A DNA stretch of 9,471 bases. Source: Rhodospirillales bacterium. GTDB taxonomy: Bacteria; Pseudomonadota; Alphaproteobacteria; Reyranellales; Reyranellaceae. The notes under the pieces were generated by a model. That model was not told where the DNA came from, did not search any database, and was given only the letters and a program-made list of their open reading frames with translations. The stretch lies in contig JABMNB010000031.1 in assembly GCA_013205335.1 (NCBI GenBank), forward strand, positions 1-9,471. Direction: 5' to 3'. The translations under genes and the position numbers were made by a program. This document shows, in pieces, positions 1-7,330 of the stretch (position 1 is its first letter; every line of letters begins with the position of its first letter).

Positions 1-1
1 C

Positions 2-1291
2 ACAATCGGACAAGGTGACACCCGCGCCAGTGGGCTCACACAGATTCTAGCCGCAGGCGGTGCGATCCTTCGTGCGCAGAGACGGCTGAAGTGGCCGGGA
101 GAGGCTGCTGTCGTGGTTTCAGTTGTTCACTTGCTCAAGGGAACAAGCGCCAGCGCAATGTTGGATGGTTCGCCCGTATCACGTGTGTCAGCCTACTTGG
201 TTGAAGGGGAACTCGACATTTCTCCATTTCCATTGGCAGAGAACGCGAAGAAGGCATTTAAAGGCTCTGAACTTCAGGGCATGGGTTTCAGTATTGATGA
301 CGCGCTCGCGCAGGCAGGCTCGTCCATATCAATCAGTGAGATGGATCGTCTATTTGAAGATAATCCGCTTCTTGCTGAGCGAATTAAGCCATTCTTAGGC
401 GGGTTTGAACTCAACAATGACCCAAGTCACGCGCACTCGCGGTACGCAATCAATATTAGCGATCTCTCACTAGAGGCCGCCAAGGTGCGATATCCGAAGC
501 TTGTTGAGATTATCGAGAAGTACGTTAAGCCAGAAAGAGACCGCCTTAAGGGAGGAACCGACGCTGTCCGGCGTCGTGAAAACTGGTGGAAGTGGAGTAG
601 ATCAACGCCTGATCTATATCGTTCGATTGAGAACGTTGATCGAGTGGTTGCGACAATCTTCACTTCGCCGCACTCTTGCTTTTCAATTATTGGAACAAAT
701 CAGTATTTTGCAAATTCAGTCATAGTTTTTGTATTACCAATTTGGCAGGGATTTGTTGTCCTTCAGTCAAGATGTCACGAAGTATGGATTCGCTATTTTT
801 CTTCAACAATGAAGGATGATTTGCGATACGCACCCTCAGACTGTTTTAGGACTTTCCCGTTTCCCGGTGGCTTCGAAAGCTCCGCCGAGCTCGAAGCGGC
901 TGGGCAAGCGTATCATGATTACCGTGCCGAACTGATGGTCGCTCGCGAAGAAGGTCTCACAAAGACCTACAACCGCTTCCACGACCGCGGTCAGAACGCT
1001 TCGGACATTGTTCGCCTGCGCGAATTACATGCCGAAATGGACGACGCTGTCCTGCGCGCCTATGGCTGGGACGATCTCGCCGATCGCGCCGCACCCGAAT
1101 TCATCGAGCAGGACGCGGACGAAGGCAAAACACCTAAGACCCGCCTCGACTGGCCCGCCGAATTCAAGGACGAAGTGCTTGCCCGCCTCCTCGCGCTCAA
1201 CGCCGCCCGCGCGGCCGAAGAACGCGCCGCTGGGCTGGTGGCGGCGGATGAAGGGGAAGATGAGGAAATCGAGGAAGGGGATGGAGAATGA
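2..1291 (+). CDS. drmMI: Type IIG/MmeI-like N6-adenine DNA methyltransferase, C-terminal part (DrmMI candidate), 5' partial
   Basis: The reading frame is open from base 2, so the gene begins upstream and the GTG at 113 is internal. The visible 429 residues start with TIGQGDTR (1-8) and WPGEAAVVVS (31-40), a conserved block after the catalytic domain of Eco57I/MmeI-type methyltransferases. The target-recognition region follows: ENWWKW around 194-198, a VLQSRCHEVW stretch, and LRYAPSDCFRTFPFP at 274-288. A charged helical tail ends the protein. The family transfers methyl groups from S-adenosylmethionine to adenine N6. The NPPY catalytic motif and the SAM-binding motif are off the window, so activity cannot be judged. 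Because drmA and drmB lie downstream, I infer the self-marking methylase of class 1 DISARM (DrmMI); a stand-alone type IIG enzyme is the alternative. The TRD is much more AT-rich than both flanks. The stop overlaps the next start as ATGA. Confidence 0.88.
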   Translation, partial: TIGQGDTRASGLTQILAAGGAILRAQRRLKWPGEAAVVVSVVHLLKGTSASAMLDGSPVSRVSAYLVEGELDISPFPLAENAKKAFKGSELQGMGFSIDDALAQAGSSISISEMDRLFEDNPLLAERIKPFLGGFELNNDPSHAHSRYAINISDLSLEAAKVRYPKLVEIIEKYVKPERDRLKGGTDAVRRRENWWKWSRSTPDLYRSIENVDRVVATIFTSPHSCFSIIGTNQYFANSVIVFVLPIWQGFVVLQSRCHEVWIRYFSSTMKDDLRYAPSDCFRTFPFPGGFESSAELEAAGQAYHDYRAELMVAREEGLTKTYNRFHDRGQNASDIVRLRELHAEMDDAVLRAYGWDDLADRAAPEFIEQDADEGKTPKTRLDWPAEFKDEVLARLLALNAARAAEERAAGLVAADEGEDEEIEEGDGE

Positions 1292-2094
1292 GTAAGGCTG
1301 AAACGATCCGCACCGGCAAACTCGGCAAGAAGGACCTTCGCCTGGTCAAGATGAACGGGCGGTTCTTCGGTCTCGCCGATGGCGTCAGATGCACGGAAGG
1401 CGAGAATGCCGACGATGTCTGGCGGCAGTTGCACGACGACGCCGGCAAGGGCGACCCTAAATATTTCGGCTTCGATGGCGCCCGCAACCGCTTCCTGAAG
1501 TTCTTCCCGAACGGCTTCCATTCCGACGGCTATGCATCGCAGGAACGCGACTACAAGCTCGCAGCGAAAGCCAAACTCGACGCGACCGCTCCACTCGACA
1601 ATGCGACTGATGGAAAGGGTCTTGGGGAAGCAGTGCTCGCGGTCTTCCGCGCCACCAACATGCTTTCGCCGTTCGAAAAGACACGCTTACAGGACGTTTT
1701 GCGTGGGCCGCGCGCCGATGATTTCGTCCAGGCGGCAGCCCGCTTCACCCTCGACAGTAGTAAGTCTAATCTCTTCGCGATGGAGCAGGCGCTCAAGACG
1801 CATGACAGCGCGAAATGGACGGTCGTCACCTATCTGCCCTATCTCTGGCGGCCCGACACGCACATGTTCCTGAAGCCCGAGGTCACCAAGGATTTTGCGA
1901 CCCGCGTCGGCCACAGATTGGCCGGGGACTACGAGGCGCGGCTTCACCTGCCGGTTTACGAGAGCCTGCTCGATCTGGTGAGGCAGACAGCAGAAGAACT
2001 GGCAGACCTGAGGCCCCGCGACAGGATCGACATCCAAAGCTTTATCTGGGTGGTTGGAGACTATCGGGAGGACCGAGAGGGGACCTATACGTAA
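1288..2094 (+). CDS. Conserved-looking hypothetical protein coupled to the methyltransferase
   Basis: I do not recognise a named family for this 268-residue soluble protein. The ATG at 1288 shares an ATGA with the methyltransferase stop and is preceded by GGAG, so translational coupling is likely and the start is secure. The N-terminal third (1-85) contains a GRFFGLADG stretch and an aromatic, charged YFGFDGARNRFLKFFP segment, possibly a small beta-rich domain. Residues about 105-268 look mainly alpha-helical, with TYLPYLWRPDTHMFLKP near 180-196 and an IDIQSFIWVVGDY block close to the C terminus. There is no signal peptide, membrane segment, Cys cluster or clear catalytic triad. Codon use and GC match the 3' end of the methyltransferase gene. 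The pairing suggests it assists the methyltransferase, or acts in DNA recognition or regulation; this is inference from position only. Confidence 0.85.
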   Translation: MSKAETIRTGKLGKKDLRLVKMNGRFFGLADGVRCTEGENADDVWRQLHDDAGKGDPKYFGFDGARNRFLKFFPNGFHSDGYASQERDYKLAAKAKLDATAPLDNATDGKGLGEAVLAVFRATNMLSPFEKTRLQDVLRGPRADDFVQAAARFTLDSSKSNLFAMEQALKTHDSAKWTVVTYLPYLWRPDTHMFLKPEVTKDFATRVGHRLAGDYEARLHLPVYESLLDLVRQTAEELADLRPRDRIDIQSFIWVVGDYREDREGTYT

Positions 2095-2101
2095 GCTCTA
2101 C

Positions 2102-2134
2102 GCAAGTTTTTCTTGCAATTGTCCATTTGCAAGA
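2102..2134. promoter_or_regulatory. Candidate operator: nested inverted repeats before the Xre-IrrE gene
   Basis: A perfect 8-bp inverted repeat, TCTTGCAA (2111-2118) and TTGCAAGA (2127-2134), is separated by 8 nt. A third half-site, GCAAG at 2102-2106, can pair instead with CTTGC at 2112-2116 across five Ts. Two mutually exclusive hairpins, or three protein half-sites, are therefore packed into the 65-nt gap between the hypothetical gene and the regulator gene. Because the next gene encodes an Xre-type DNA-binding domain, an autoregulatory operator is the simplest reading. A poor promoter could overlap it (TTGCAA at 2113-2118, TATCTC at 2136-2141, 17-nt spacing), but the -10 match is weak. 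An attenuator or weak terminator is an alternative. Confidence 0.5.
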
Positions 2135-2148
2135 CTATCTCTGCATCC

Positions 2149-2153
2149 GGAGG
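2149..2153 (+). promoter_or_regulatory. Ribosome binding site fixing the Xre-IrrE start
   Basis: GGAGG lies 6 nt before the ATG at 2160. It decides this start over in-frame upstream starts that would run through the preceding gene in another frame. The protein then begins directly with a canonical Xre helix-turn-helix. Confidence 0.8.
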
Positions 2154-2159
2154 TCAGCC

Positions 2160-3266
2160 ATGCCGGCTAGTTTCATCGGACCGCGGATCAAGGCTCTGCG
2201 CGAGGAGCGAAAGCTCAGCCAGGACGATCTGGCGCGCCTGTTCGGCTTCAAGGACCGCCAGACCGTTTCGGCCATCGAAACCGGCGAACGCCGTGTCACC
2301 GCCGAGGAACTGGTGATCGCCGTCGAGAAGCTGGGTGCTTCGCTCGATTATTTCACAGATCCCTTCCTGCTGGTCGGGGAAGGGCGGTTTTCGTGGCGGC
2401 AAACCAATGTCGGCCCGCAGCGCCTCAATGCATATGAGCGCAGCGCCGGGCGTTGGATCGCCGCCTTCCGCGCCATCGCCCCACAGGTGGGGCGGGAGGC
2501 ACCCCTGCTGCGCCGGGCGCTCGGCCTCCACAAGGGATCGCGCTTCGAGGATGCCATGGAAGCGGGCGAGCGCTTCGCGGCCGAATTCAAGCTTGGCGAT
2601 GTTCCCGCCACCCGCCTCGCCGAGGTCATGGAGCGCGAGCTCGGTATCCTCGTCTTGCACGTCGATGCCTTCGACGGGATTTCCGGCGCGGCCTGCCGTC
2701 TGCCCGAACTCGATGTAGTGCTGATCAACCGCCAAGAGGTGGTCGGGCGTCGCCATTTCGATCTCGCGCATGAGCTGTTTCATATCCTCACCTGGGACGC
2801 GATGCCGCCCGATCATTCGGAAGAGGCGCGCGAGACCGGTGGCAACCGCGTCGAGCAACTGGCCAACAATTTCGCCTCGGCCGTGCTGATGCCTGCTGCC
2901 ATTCTCGATGGGTTCGGCGACTGGGCGACAATGCCTGAGCGCGAACTTCCCGTCAGACTGAACGCTGCGGCGGATGCGCTCTTGGTGACGGCATCAGCGC
3001 TGAAATGGCGGCTCGTGGCGCTCGGCCGGCTGAAGCCGGCAGCGGGGCGTGCTGTGTCTGACGCGGCCCTGCGCAACAATGGCCGAGATGCCGTGCAAGC
3101 GGTGACACCACCGCTGTTCTCGAAGCCGTTCATGGAAGTCATCGGCCTCTCTGTTGATGAAGGACGGGTCTCGGCGCGGCGAGCGGCTGCGCTTCTCGAT
3201 CTGACGGTCGATGACCTTGCCGACCTCTTCGCCACGCACGGGGTTCAATCCCCCGTTGCGCTGTGA
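2160..3266 (+). CDS. Xre-family HTH regulator fused to ImmA/IrrE zinc metallopeptidase
   Basis: This 368-residue protein combines two known domains. Residues 7-65 form an Xre/Cro helix-turn-helix (KALREERKLSQDDLARLFGF, then QTVSAIETGERR). Residues about 150-260 form an ImmA/IrrE (COG2856-type) peptidase: HELFH at 204-208 is the HExxH zinc site, and EQLANNFASAVLMP from 232 supplies the expected glutamate ligand, E232. Both signatures are intact, so activity is likely. Relatives such as ImmA and IrrE/PprI cleave HTH repressors after a stress or DNA-damage signal. A third helical segment at about 320-364 (EGRVSARRAAALLDLTVDDL) resembles the helical repeat of UPF0175-type antitoxins; that likeness is my judgement by eye. 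The next gene starts 6 nt downstream and encodes a PIN-like protein, which suggests a functional pair. Inverted repeats just upstream point to autoregulation. The protein could be an operon regulator, a stress sensor, or the antitoxin side of a toxin-antitoxin-like pair. Confidence 0.92.
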   Translation: MPASFIGPRIKALREERKLSQDDLARLFGFKDRQTVSAIETGERRVTAEELVIAVEKLGASLDYFTDPFLLVGEGRFSWRQTNVGPQRLNAYERSAGRWIAAFRAIAPQVGREAPLLRRALGLHKGSRFEDAMEAGERFAAEFKLGDVPATRLAEVMERELGILVLHVDAFDGISGAACRLPELDVVLINRQEVVGRRHFDLAHELFHILTWDAMPPDHSEEARETGGNRVEQLANNFASAVLMPAAILDGFGDWATMPERELPVRLNAAADALLVTASALKWRLVALGRLKPAAGRAVSDAALRNNGRDAVQAVTPPLFSKPFMEVIGLSVDEGRVSARRAAALLDLTVDDLADLFATHGVQSPVAL

Positions 3267-3272
3267 GGGCCC

Positions 3273-3788
3273 ATGGCTCGCCATCGCGGCCCCATTCTCA
3301 TTGATACCAACGCGATCCTGGAGTGTTTCCGGGTCGGATCGTGGCGCGCGCTTTCGAGCGGATACAGCGTCGAGACGGTCGAGGATTGCGTGACCGAGAC
3401 GCAGACCGGTTTTCAGCGGCGCCGGGCGGAATTACAGATCGACCCCGCCCGGCTCGCCGCCTCGCTCAAGGCCGTTCATCCCGTGAATGATGCGCAGCGC
3501 GCCGTTGTCGCGGTTCAGGCGCCAGACATCGCGCTTGACGTGGGGGAGCGGTCTTTGTGGGCGCACGCGCTGACACGAAGCGATGCCTGGGTTCTGTGTG
3601 GGCCTGACAAGGCCAGTATGCGATTTGGCGTTCGGCTCGGCCTCAAGGACCGGCTGATCGCCTTGGAAGCGCTTCTCACCGATGCGGGGCATCGACCGAA
3701 AGACGCACTGAAATTGGCTTACACGACCAAGTGGCTCGAAAAGGTCCTTGGAGAACTGTTTATCTCGGAGGGGCTTGGGCGGTCATGA
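3273..3788 (+). CDS. PIN-like domain protein (putative RNase)
   Basis: This 171-residue protein opens with GPILIDTNAILECF, the typical first PIN strand carrying the first acidic residue (D11) and N13. Further candidate metal ligands are E42 (in TVEDCVTET), E92 (in GERSLWAHAL) and D112 (in VLCGPDKASMR), spaced as in PIN nucleases, which use a cluster of acidic residues and divalent metal to cut RNA. It is somewhat longer than the usual VapC toxin; the extra length is a C-terminal helical part (about 120-171). The ATG at 3273 is 6 nt after the Xre-IrrE stop, with GAGGG only 3 nt before it, so initiation may depend on coupling. The stop overlaps the drmA start as ATGA. Position suggests a toxin or effector controlled by the upstream protease-regulator, or a nuclease serving the defence complex. 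The family call rests on motifs read by eye; gene reality is firmer than function. Confidence 0.72.
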   Translation: MARHRGPILIDTNAILECFRVGSWRALSSGYSVETVEDCVTETQTGFQRRRAELQIDPARLAASLKAVHPVNDAQRAVVAVQAPDIALDVGERSLWAHALTRSDAWVLCGPDKASMRFGVRLGLKDRLIALEALLTDAGHRPKDALKLAYTTKWLEKVLGELFISEGLGRS

Positions 3789-6700
3789 CAAACTCGGTCG
3801 ATATTCGCGCCCACATCGTGGACACCTTCCGTCGTGATCTCATCGGCCCGGGGCCGCAGGACGCCGATCTGGCGAACGAGCGGCTGAACGAAAGCCCGTC
3901 ACGCTGGTATCTGGCTGGATTTATCGCGCCTGCAGAGGATGCGCTCGCCCTCGATGGAGATGATGACGAGAACGATCCGTCCGCCCAGGAAGAGCTGGAA
4001 ATCGATGTCGAGGAGCCGGACGCCGATGGCGCTGGCGGCGCCGCGACCGACAACGAGGAGCCCGAGGCCCCGAACGCGCGGCGGCGATTCCTGCCGTCGT
4101 CCCTAGGACTGACGGTGTTGCTCGATCCGGACGTGACGTCGATCGAAGCGCGCGTTTCGTGGGGTGACTATCGAACAGAACCGCCATTGCCCGAGACGAT
4201 CTTACTGCCCGAGCCCTTGCCCGAGGAGCTTGGCGAGGACGGCAAGCCAAAGCGCATTGAGCGGTCCATGGTCGAGTGGGTTCGAACCCCAAAGCACCGC
4301 GTCGTGGCTCTTCCCATCAAGGACGGTCGCGGCGGCCCAATCGTCGTGCCGGAAAGTGCGGCCGAACAACGCCGCGGTGGCGGCCTAGTGCTGGAAACCC
4401 ATTCACGCTTGTTCAGCTACACCACGCCGGACGGCAAGACTGAGCGCGTCCGTGCCCTCACCGTCTTCCTCGTCAATCGGCGGGCTACCGTTCATCGCTT
4501 CTATGCCGATGTCAGCTACGCCTTTCAGGCGCGGCTCGAACTTGTAAACGAAACGGGATTCCGTCCGCGTCGCGACCTTTCCGGCTATCGCGCCCAAGAT
4601 TGGGATCTGCGGATCGCGGATCTGCACTATCGCGACATGCGTGAATGGGCCGTAGGACGAAATGCGGCCGCTGGATGGGACACCTCTGAAGATGGCGCCA
4701 GCGGTGTGACGCGGGTGTGGACCGATCCGCTGCCATCGGCGGAAGTTGAGCGCGTTGCGCCGAATGAAGACCCAGAACTCAAGGCGCAGGTTACGTTCGG
4801 CATGGAAGCGCTCGCGCAGTTGGCGGAGGGCGACGGCGCCAGCCTTCGCGCCGCCTTGGTTGATCTGCCGTTACTCTATGGAATTTGGATCGACGCCGAG
4901 CGCAAGAAGCTCACAGGCCTTCCCACCCGCCGCCGCGAGACCGGCGAACGCCTTGTTGCTGAGATGGCGACAGCGAAGGACCGGATCGCAAAGGGCATCG
5001 ATATTCTCGCGAGGGACGCAAAAGCCCGCACGGCGTTCCGGTTCATGAATCTGTCCGTTTCCACGGCTGCGCGCCGTCGTGTCGCAGGCGCGACCGGCGA
5101 TCCGAGTGCTCTCGACGAACCGCAATGGCGGCCATTCCAGCTCGCCTTTGTCCTGCTCAACATGGCCGGCCTGATCGACCGGACTCATGTTGATCGTGAG
5201 ACGGCGGACCTGCTTTTCTTTCCAACAGGCGGCGGCAAGACCGAAGCCTATCTCGGCCTCGCGGCTTTGGTGATTGCCCATCGGCGGCTGGGTGGATCGG
5301 GCGTGCTCGGTGCCGGCGTCGCCGTCATCATGCGCTACACGCTGCGCCTGCTTACGCTCGACCAGCTCGCTCGCGCCGCCGGTGTCGTCTGCGCGCTGGA
5401 ACTTATGCGCACTGACGCCAAGAACGTCGATGAGCGTGGCCGGAGAATGCTGGGAGACTGGCCGATCGAGATCGGTCTATGGGTCGGCTCCGACGCATCG
5501 CCGAACAAGCTCGGCGGCAAAGGAAAGTCTGACGAGACAACCGCGGTCGGTCGAGTTCGGCGGTATCGCAACGGGCGCGACAAGCGTGCGCCGGCCCCGC
5601 TGAAGGCTTGTCCCTGGTGCGGAACGGAATTCACGCCGTCATCTTTTTCCTGCACGCCGAACGAACATGTGCCGATCAATCTGGAAATTCGCTGCGCCAA
5701 CACCGGCTGCGAGTTCAGCAGGAATCGACCACTGCCGGTCCTTACGGTGGACGAGCCTATCTATCGGCGCCTGCCGGCGTTTCTGATCGCCACGGTGGAC
5801 AAGTTCGCCGCGCTGCCGTGGGTGGGTGAGACCGGCGCTTTCTTCGGGCACGTTGACCGTTTCGAAGACGGCGTCGGATTCTACGGCGCGGCTGAGCCAG
5901 GAGAAGGCCGGCCGCTGGGCAACGGTTGGTCGCTCGATCCGCCCGACCTCATCATCCAGGACGAATTACACCTTATCGCTGGGCCACTTGGAACAGTCGC
6001 CGGTCTGTATGAGGCGGCGATTGATCAGCTCGCCTCGCGAGGCGCCGGCGAGAACCGCGTGCGCCCCAAAATCATAGCTTCGACCGCCACCGTCAGACGG
6101 GCCGCAGATCAAATTTCCGCTCTGTTTGATCGTGACACCACCAGCATTTTCCCGCCGCCTGGCATCGATCGCGTCGACAGCTTCTTCTCGCGTACTGTCC
6201 CCTCAACGACCAATCCTGCCCGGCTCTATCTCGGCATCGCGGCGCAAGGTCGTGGCCCAAAGCTGGTCTTCCTGCGTTCTCTGACCACGCTCGTCGCTGC
6301 CGCGCAGGCGGCTTACGACGCGAATATCCCCGCTGACGCAAAGACCCGAAATCCTGCCGATCCCTACATGACAGCGCTTTGCTATTTCAATGCGTTGCGT
6401 GAGTTGGGCGGCGCGCGGCGGATTGTCGAGGATGAAGTGCGTGATCGCGCGGCTCGCTACGGCGCCCAACGCAGACGGGTAGACCCTACCGATACCCCAT
6501 TCGCGGATCGAGCCATCAAGGAGCCGATGGAGCTCACGTCTCGTGTCTCGACCGATGAGGTGGCGAAGGCGAAGCAGCGCCTAGAGGCAATATTTGGCCG
6601 GGATGCAGAAACGGTCGATGTAGCCCTCGCGACCAACATGATCTCGGTTGGTCTCGACATTACGCGCCTCGGGCTCATGGTCGTGCAGGGGCAGCCGAAG

Positions 6701-7330
6701 ACGGCCGCGGAATATATCCAGGCGACAAGTCGAGTCGGTCGCGACCACTCCAGGCCCGGCCTGGTGCTGGCGGTGCTGAATCTCCACAAGCCGCGTGACC
6801 GGATGCACTTCGAGCAATTCGGCCAATTTCACCGCACCTTCTATCGCGCCGTTGAAGCAACGAGTGTCACACCTTGGGCGGCCCGGGCACTTGATCGCGC
6901 CTTGGCTGCGGTCGTGGTCGCTGCGGCGCGTCATGTGGATGGCGCCCTCACCCCGGATGTCGCGGTTAATGAACTGAAGAATAATGTCGGAATTCGCAAC
7001 TTGGTCCGAGACTCGATCGTCGATCGCGCGCCGGAGCGGATGATCGCGGGCGGTCGCGCGGCTCTGTCAAAGTTGATCGACGACATCTTGGATGCCTGGA
7101 TTGAAACTTCCGATGAGCAGGCCGCTGGCGGCAATGCGTTTGCCTACGCCAAAAAGAAGAGTCCTCATCGCCTGCTGCACATGCCGCTCGAACCGGAGAT
7201 CGGCAATTTGGCGGAACCCCACCGTCGTTTTGTGGCGGGCCGTTCCATGCGCGACGTGGAGCCCAACGTCACCCTGAAGGTCAGGGATCCTCACGGAAAC
7301 ACGATCGCGAACGCGGATGATCTCACATGA
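3785..7330 (+). CDS. drmA: DISARM-type SF2 helicase DrmA
   Basis: This 1181-residue cytoplasmic helicase carries complete superfamily 2 motifs: motif I FFPTGGGKTEAY (K485), motif II DELH (726-729), motif III ASTAT (765-769), a motif V-like LATNMISVGLDI, and motif VI QATSRVGR (979-986). Between motifs I and II lies a probable zinc-binding insert with C609, C612, C637 and C642; C623 is nearby. Length, architecture and the DUF1998 partner directly downstream match DrmA of DISARM, which with DrmB binds and acts on invading DNA. Residues 57-95 are strikingly acidic (18 Asp/Glu, no Lys/Arg). The long N-terminal domain (about 1-440) is not a standard helicase part. I chose the ATG at 3785 because it forms an ATGA overlap with the PIN gene and has GGAGGGG 11 nt upstream; an in-frame start inside the PIN gene is less likely. 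Translation probably couples to both neighbours. A DrmA-like helicase from another DUF1998-associated defence system is the alternative. Confidence 0.92.
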   Translation: MTNSVDIRAHIVDTFRRDLIGPGPQDADLANERLNESPSRWYLAGFIAPAEDALALDGDDDENDPSAQEELEIDVEEPDADGAGGAATDNEEPEAPNARRRFLPSSLGLTVLLDPDVTSIEARVSWGDYRTEPPLPETILLPEPLPEELGEDGKPKRIERSMVEWVRTPKHRVVALPIKDGRGGPIVVPESAAEQRRGGGLVLETHSRLFSYTTPDGKTERVRALTVFLVNRRATVHRFYADVSYAFQARLELVNETGFRPRRDLSGYRAQDWDLRIADLHYRDMREWAVGRNAAAGWDTSEDGASGVTRVWTDPLPSAEVERVAPNEDPELKAQVTFGMEALAQLAEGDGASLRAALVDLPLLYGIWIDAERKKLTGLPTRRRETGERLVAEMATAKDRIAKGIDILARDAKARTAFRFMNLSVSTAARRRVAGATGDPSALDEPQWRPFQLAFVLLNMAGLIDRTHVDRETADLLFFPTGGGKTEAYLGLAALVIAHRRLGGSGVLGAGVAVIMRYTLRLLTLDQLARAAGVVCALELMRTDAKNVDERGRRMLGDWPIEIGLWVGSDASPNKLGGKGKSDETTAVGRVRRYRNGRDKRAPAPLKACPWCGTEFTPSSFSCTPNEHVPINLEIRCANTGCEFSRNRPLPVLTVDEPIYRRLPAFLIATVDKFAALPWVGETGAFFGHVDRFEDGVGFYGAAEPGEGRPLGNGWSLDPPDLIIQDELHLIAGPLGTVAGLYEAAIDQLASRGAGENRVRPKIIASTATVRRAADQISALFDRDTTSIFPPPGIDRVDSFFSRTVPSTTNPARLYLGIAAQGRGPKLVFLRSLTTLVAAAQAAYDANIPADAKTRNPADPYMTALCYFNALRELGGARRIVEDEVRDRAARYGAQRRRVDPTDTPFADRAIKEPMELTSRVSTDEVAKAKQRLEAIFGRDAETVDVALATNMISVGLDITRLGLMVVQGQPKTAAEYIQATSRVGRDHSRPGLVLAVLNLHKPRDRMHFEQFGQFHRTFYRAVEATSVTPWAARALDRALAAVVVAAARHVDGALTPDVAVNELKNNVGIRNLVRDSIVDRAPERMIAGGRAALSKLIDDILDAWIETSDEQAAGGNAFAYAKKKSPHRLLHMPLEPEIGNLAEPHRRFVAGRSMRDVEPNVTLKVRDPHGNTIANADDLT

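Noticed and set aside
113..115. GTG as the start of a small independent methyltransferase-tail gene
   Set aside because: The frame is open to the left edge and the residues before it (TIGQGDTR, WPGEAA) match the conserved family block.
1060..1521. Minus-strand frame of 153 codons across the methyltransferase/hypothetical junction
   Set aside because: Low-complexity Ser/Ala/Arg composition and an opposite strand with two well-supported genes; an antisense shadow.
1815..2159. N-terminal extension of the Xre-IrrE protein to an upstream start
   Set aside because: The extension overlaps the preceding gene in another frame and has no domain; GGAGG sits correctly before the ATG at 2160.
2154..2858. 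Long minus-strand frame of 234 codons opposite the Xre-IrrE gene
   Set aside because: It lies wholly opposite a gene with intact HTH and HExxH motifs; the product shows no family pattern, as is usual for antisense frames in GC-rich DNA.
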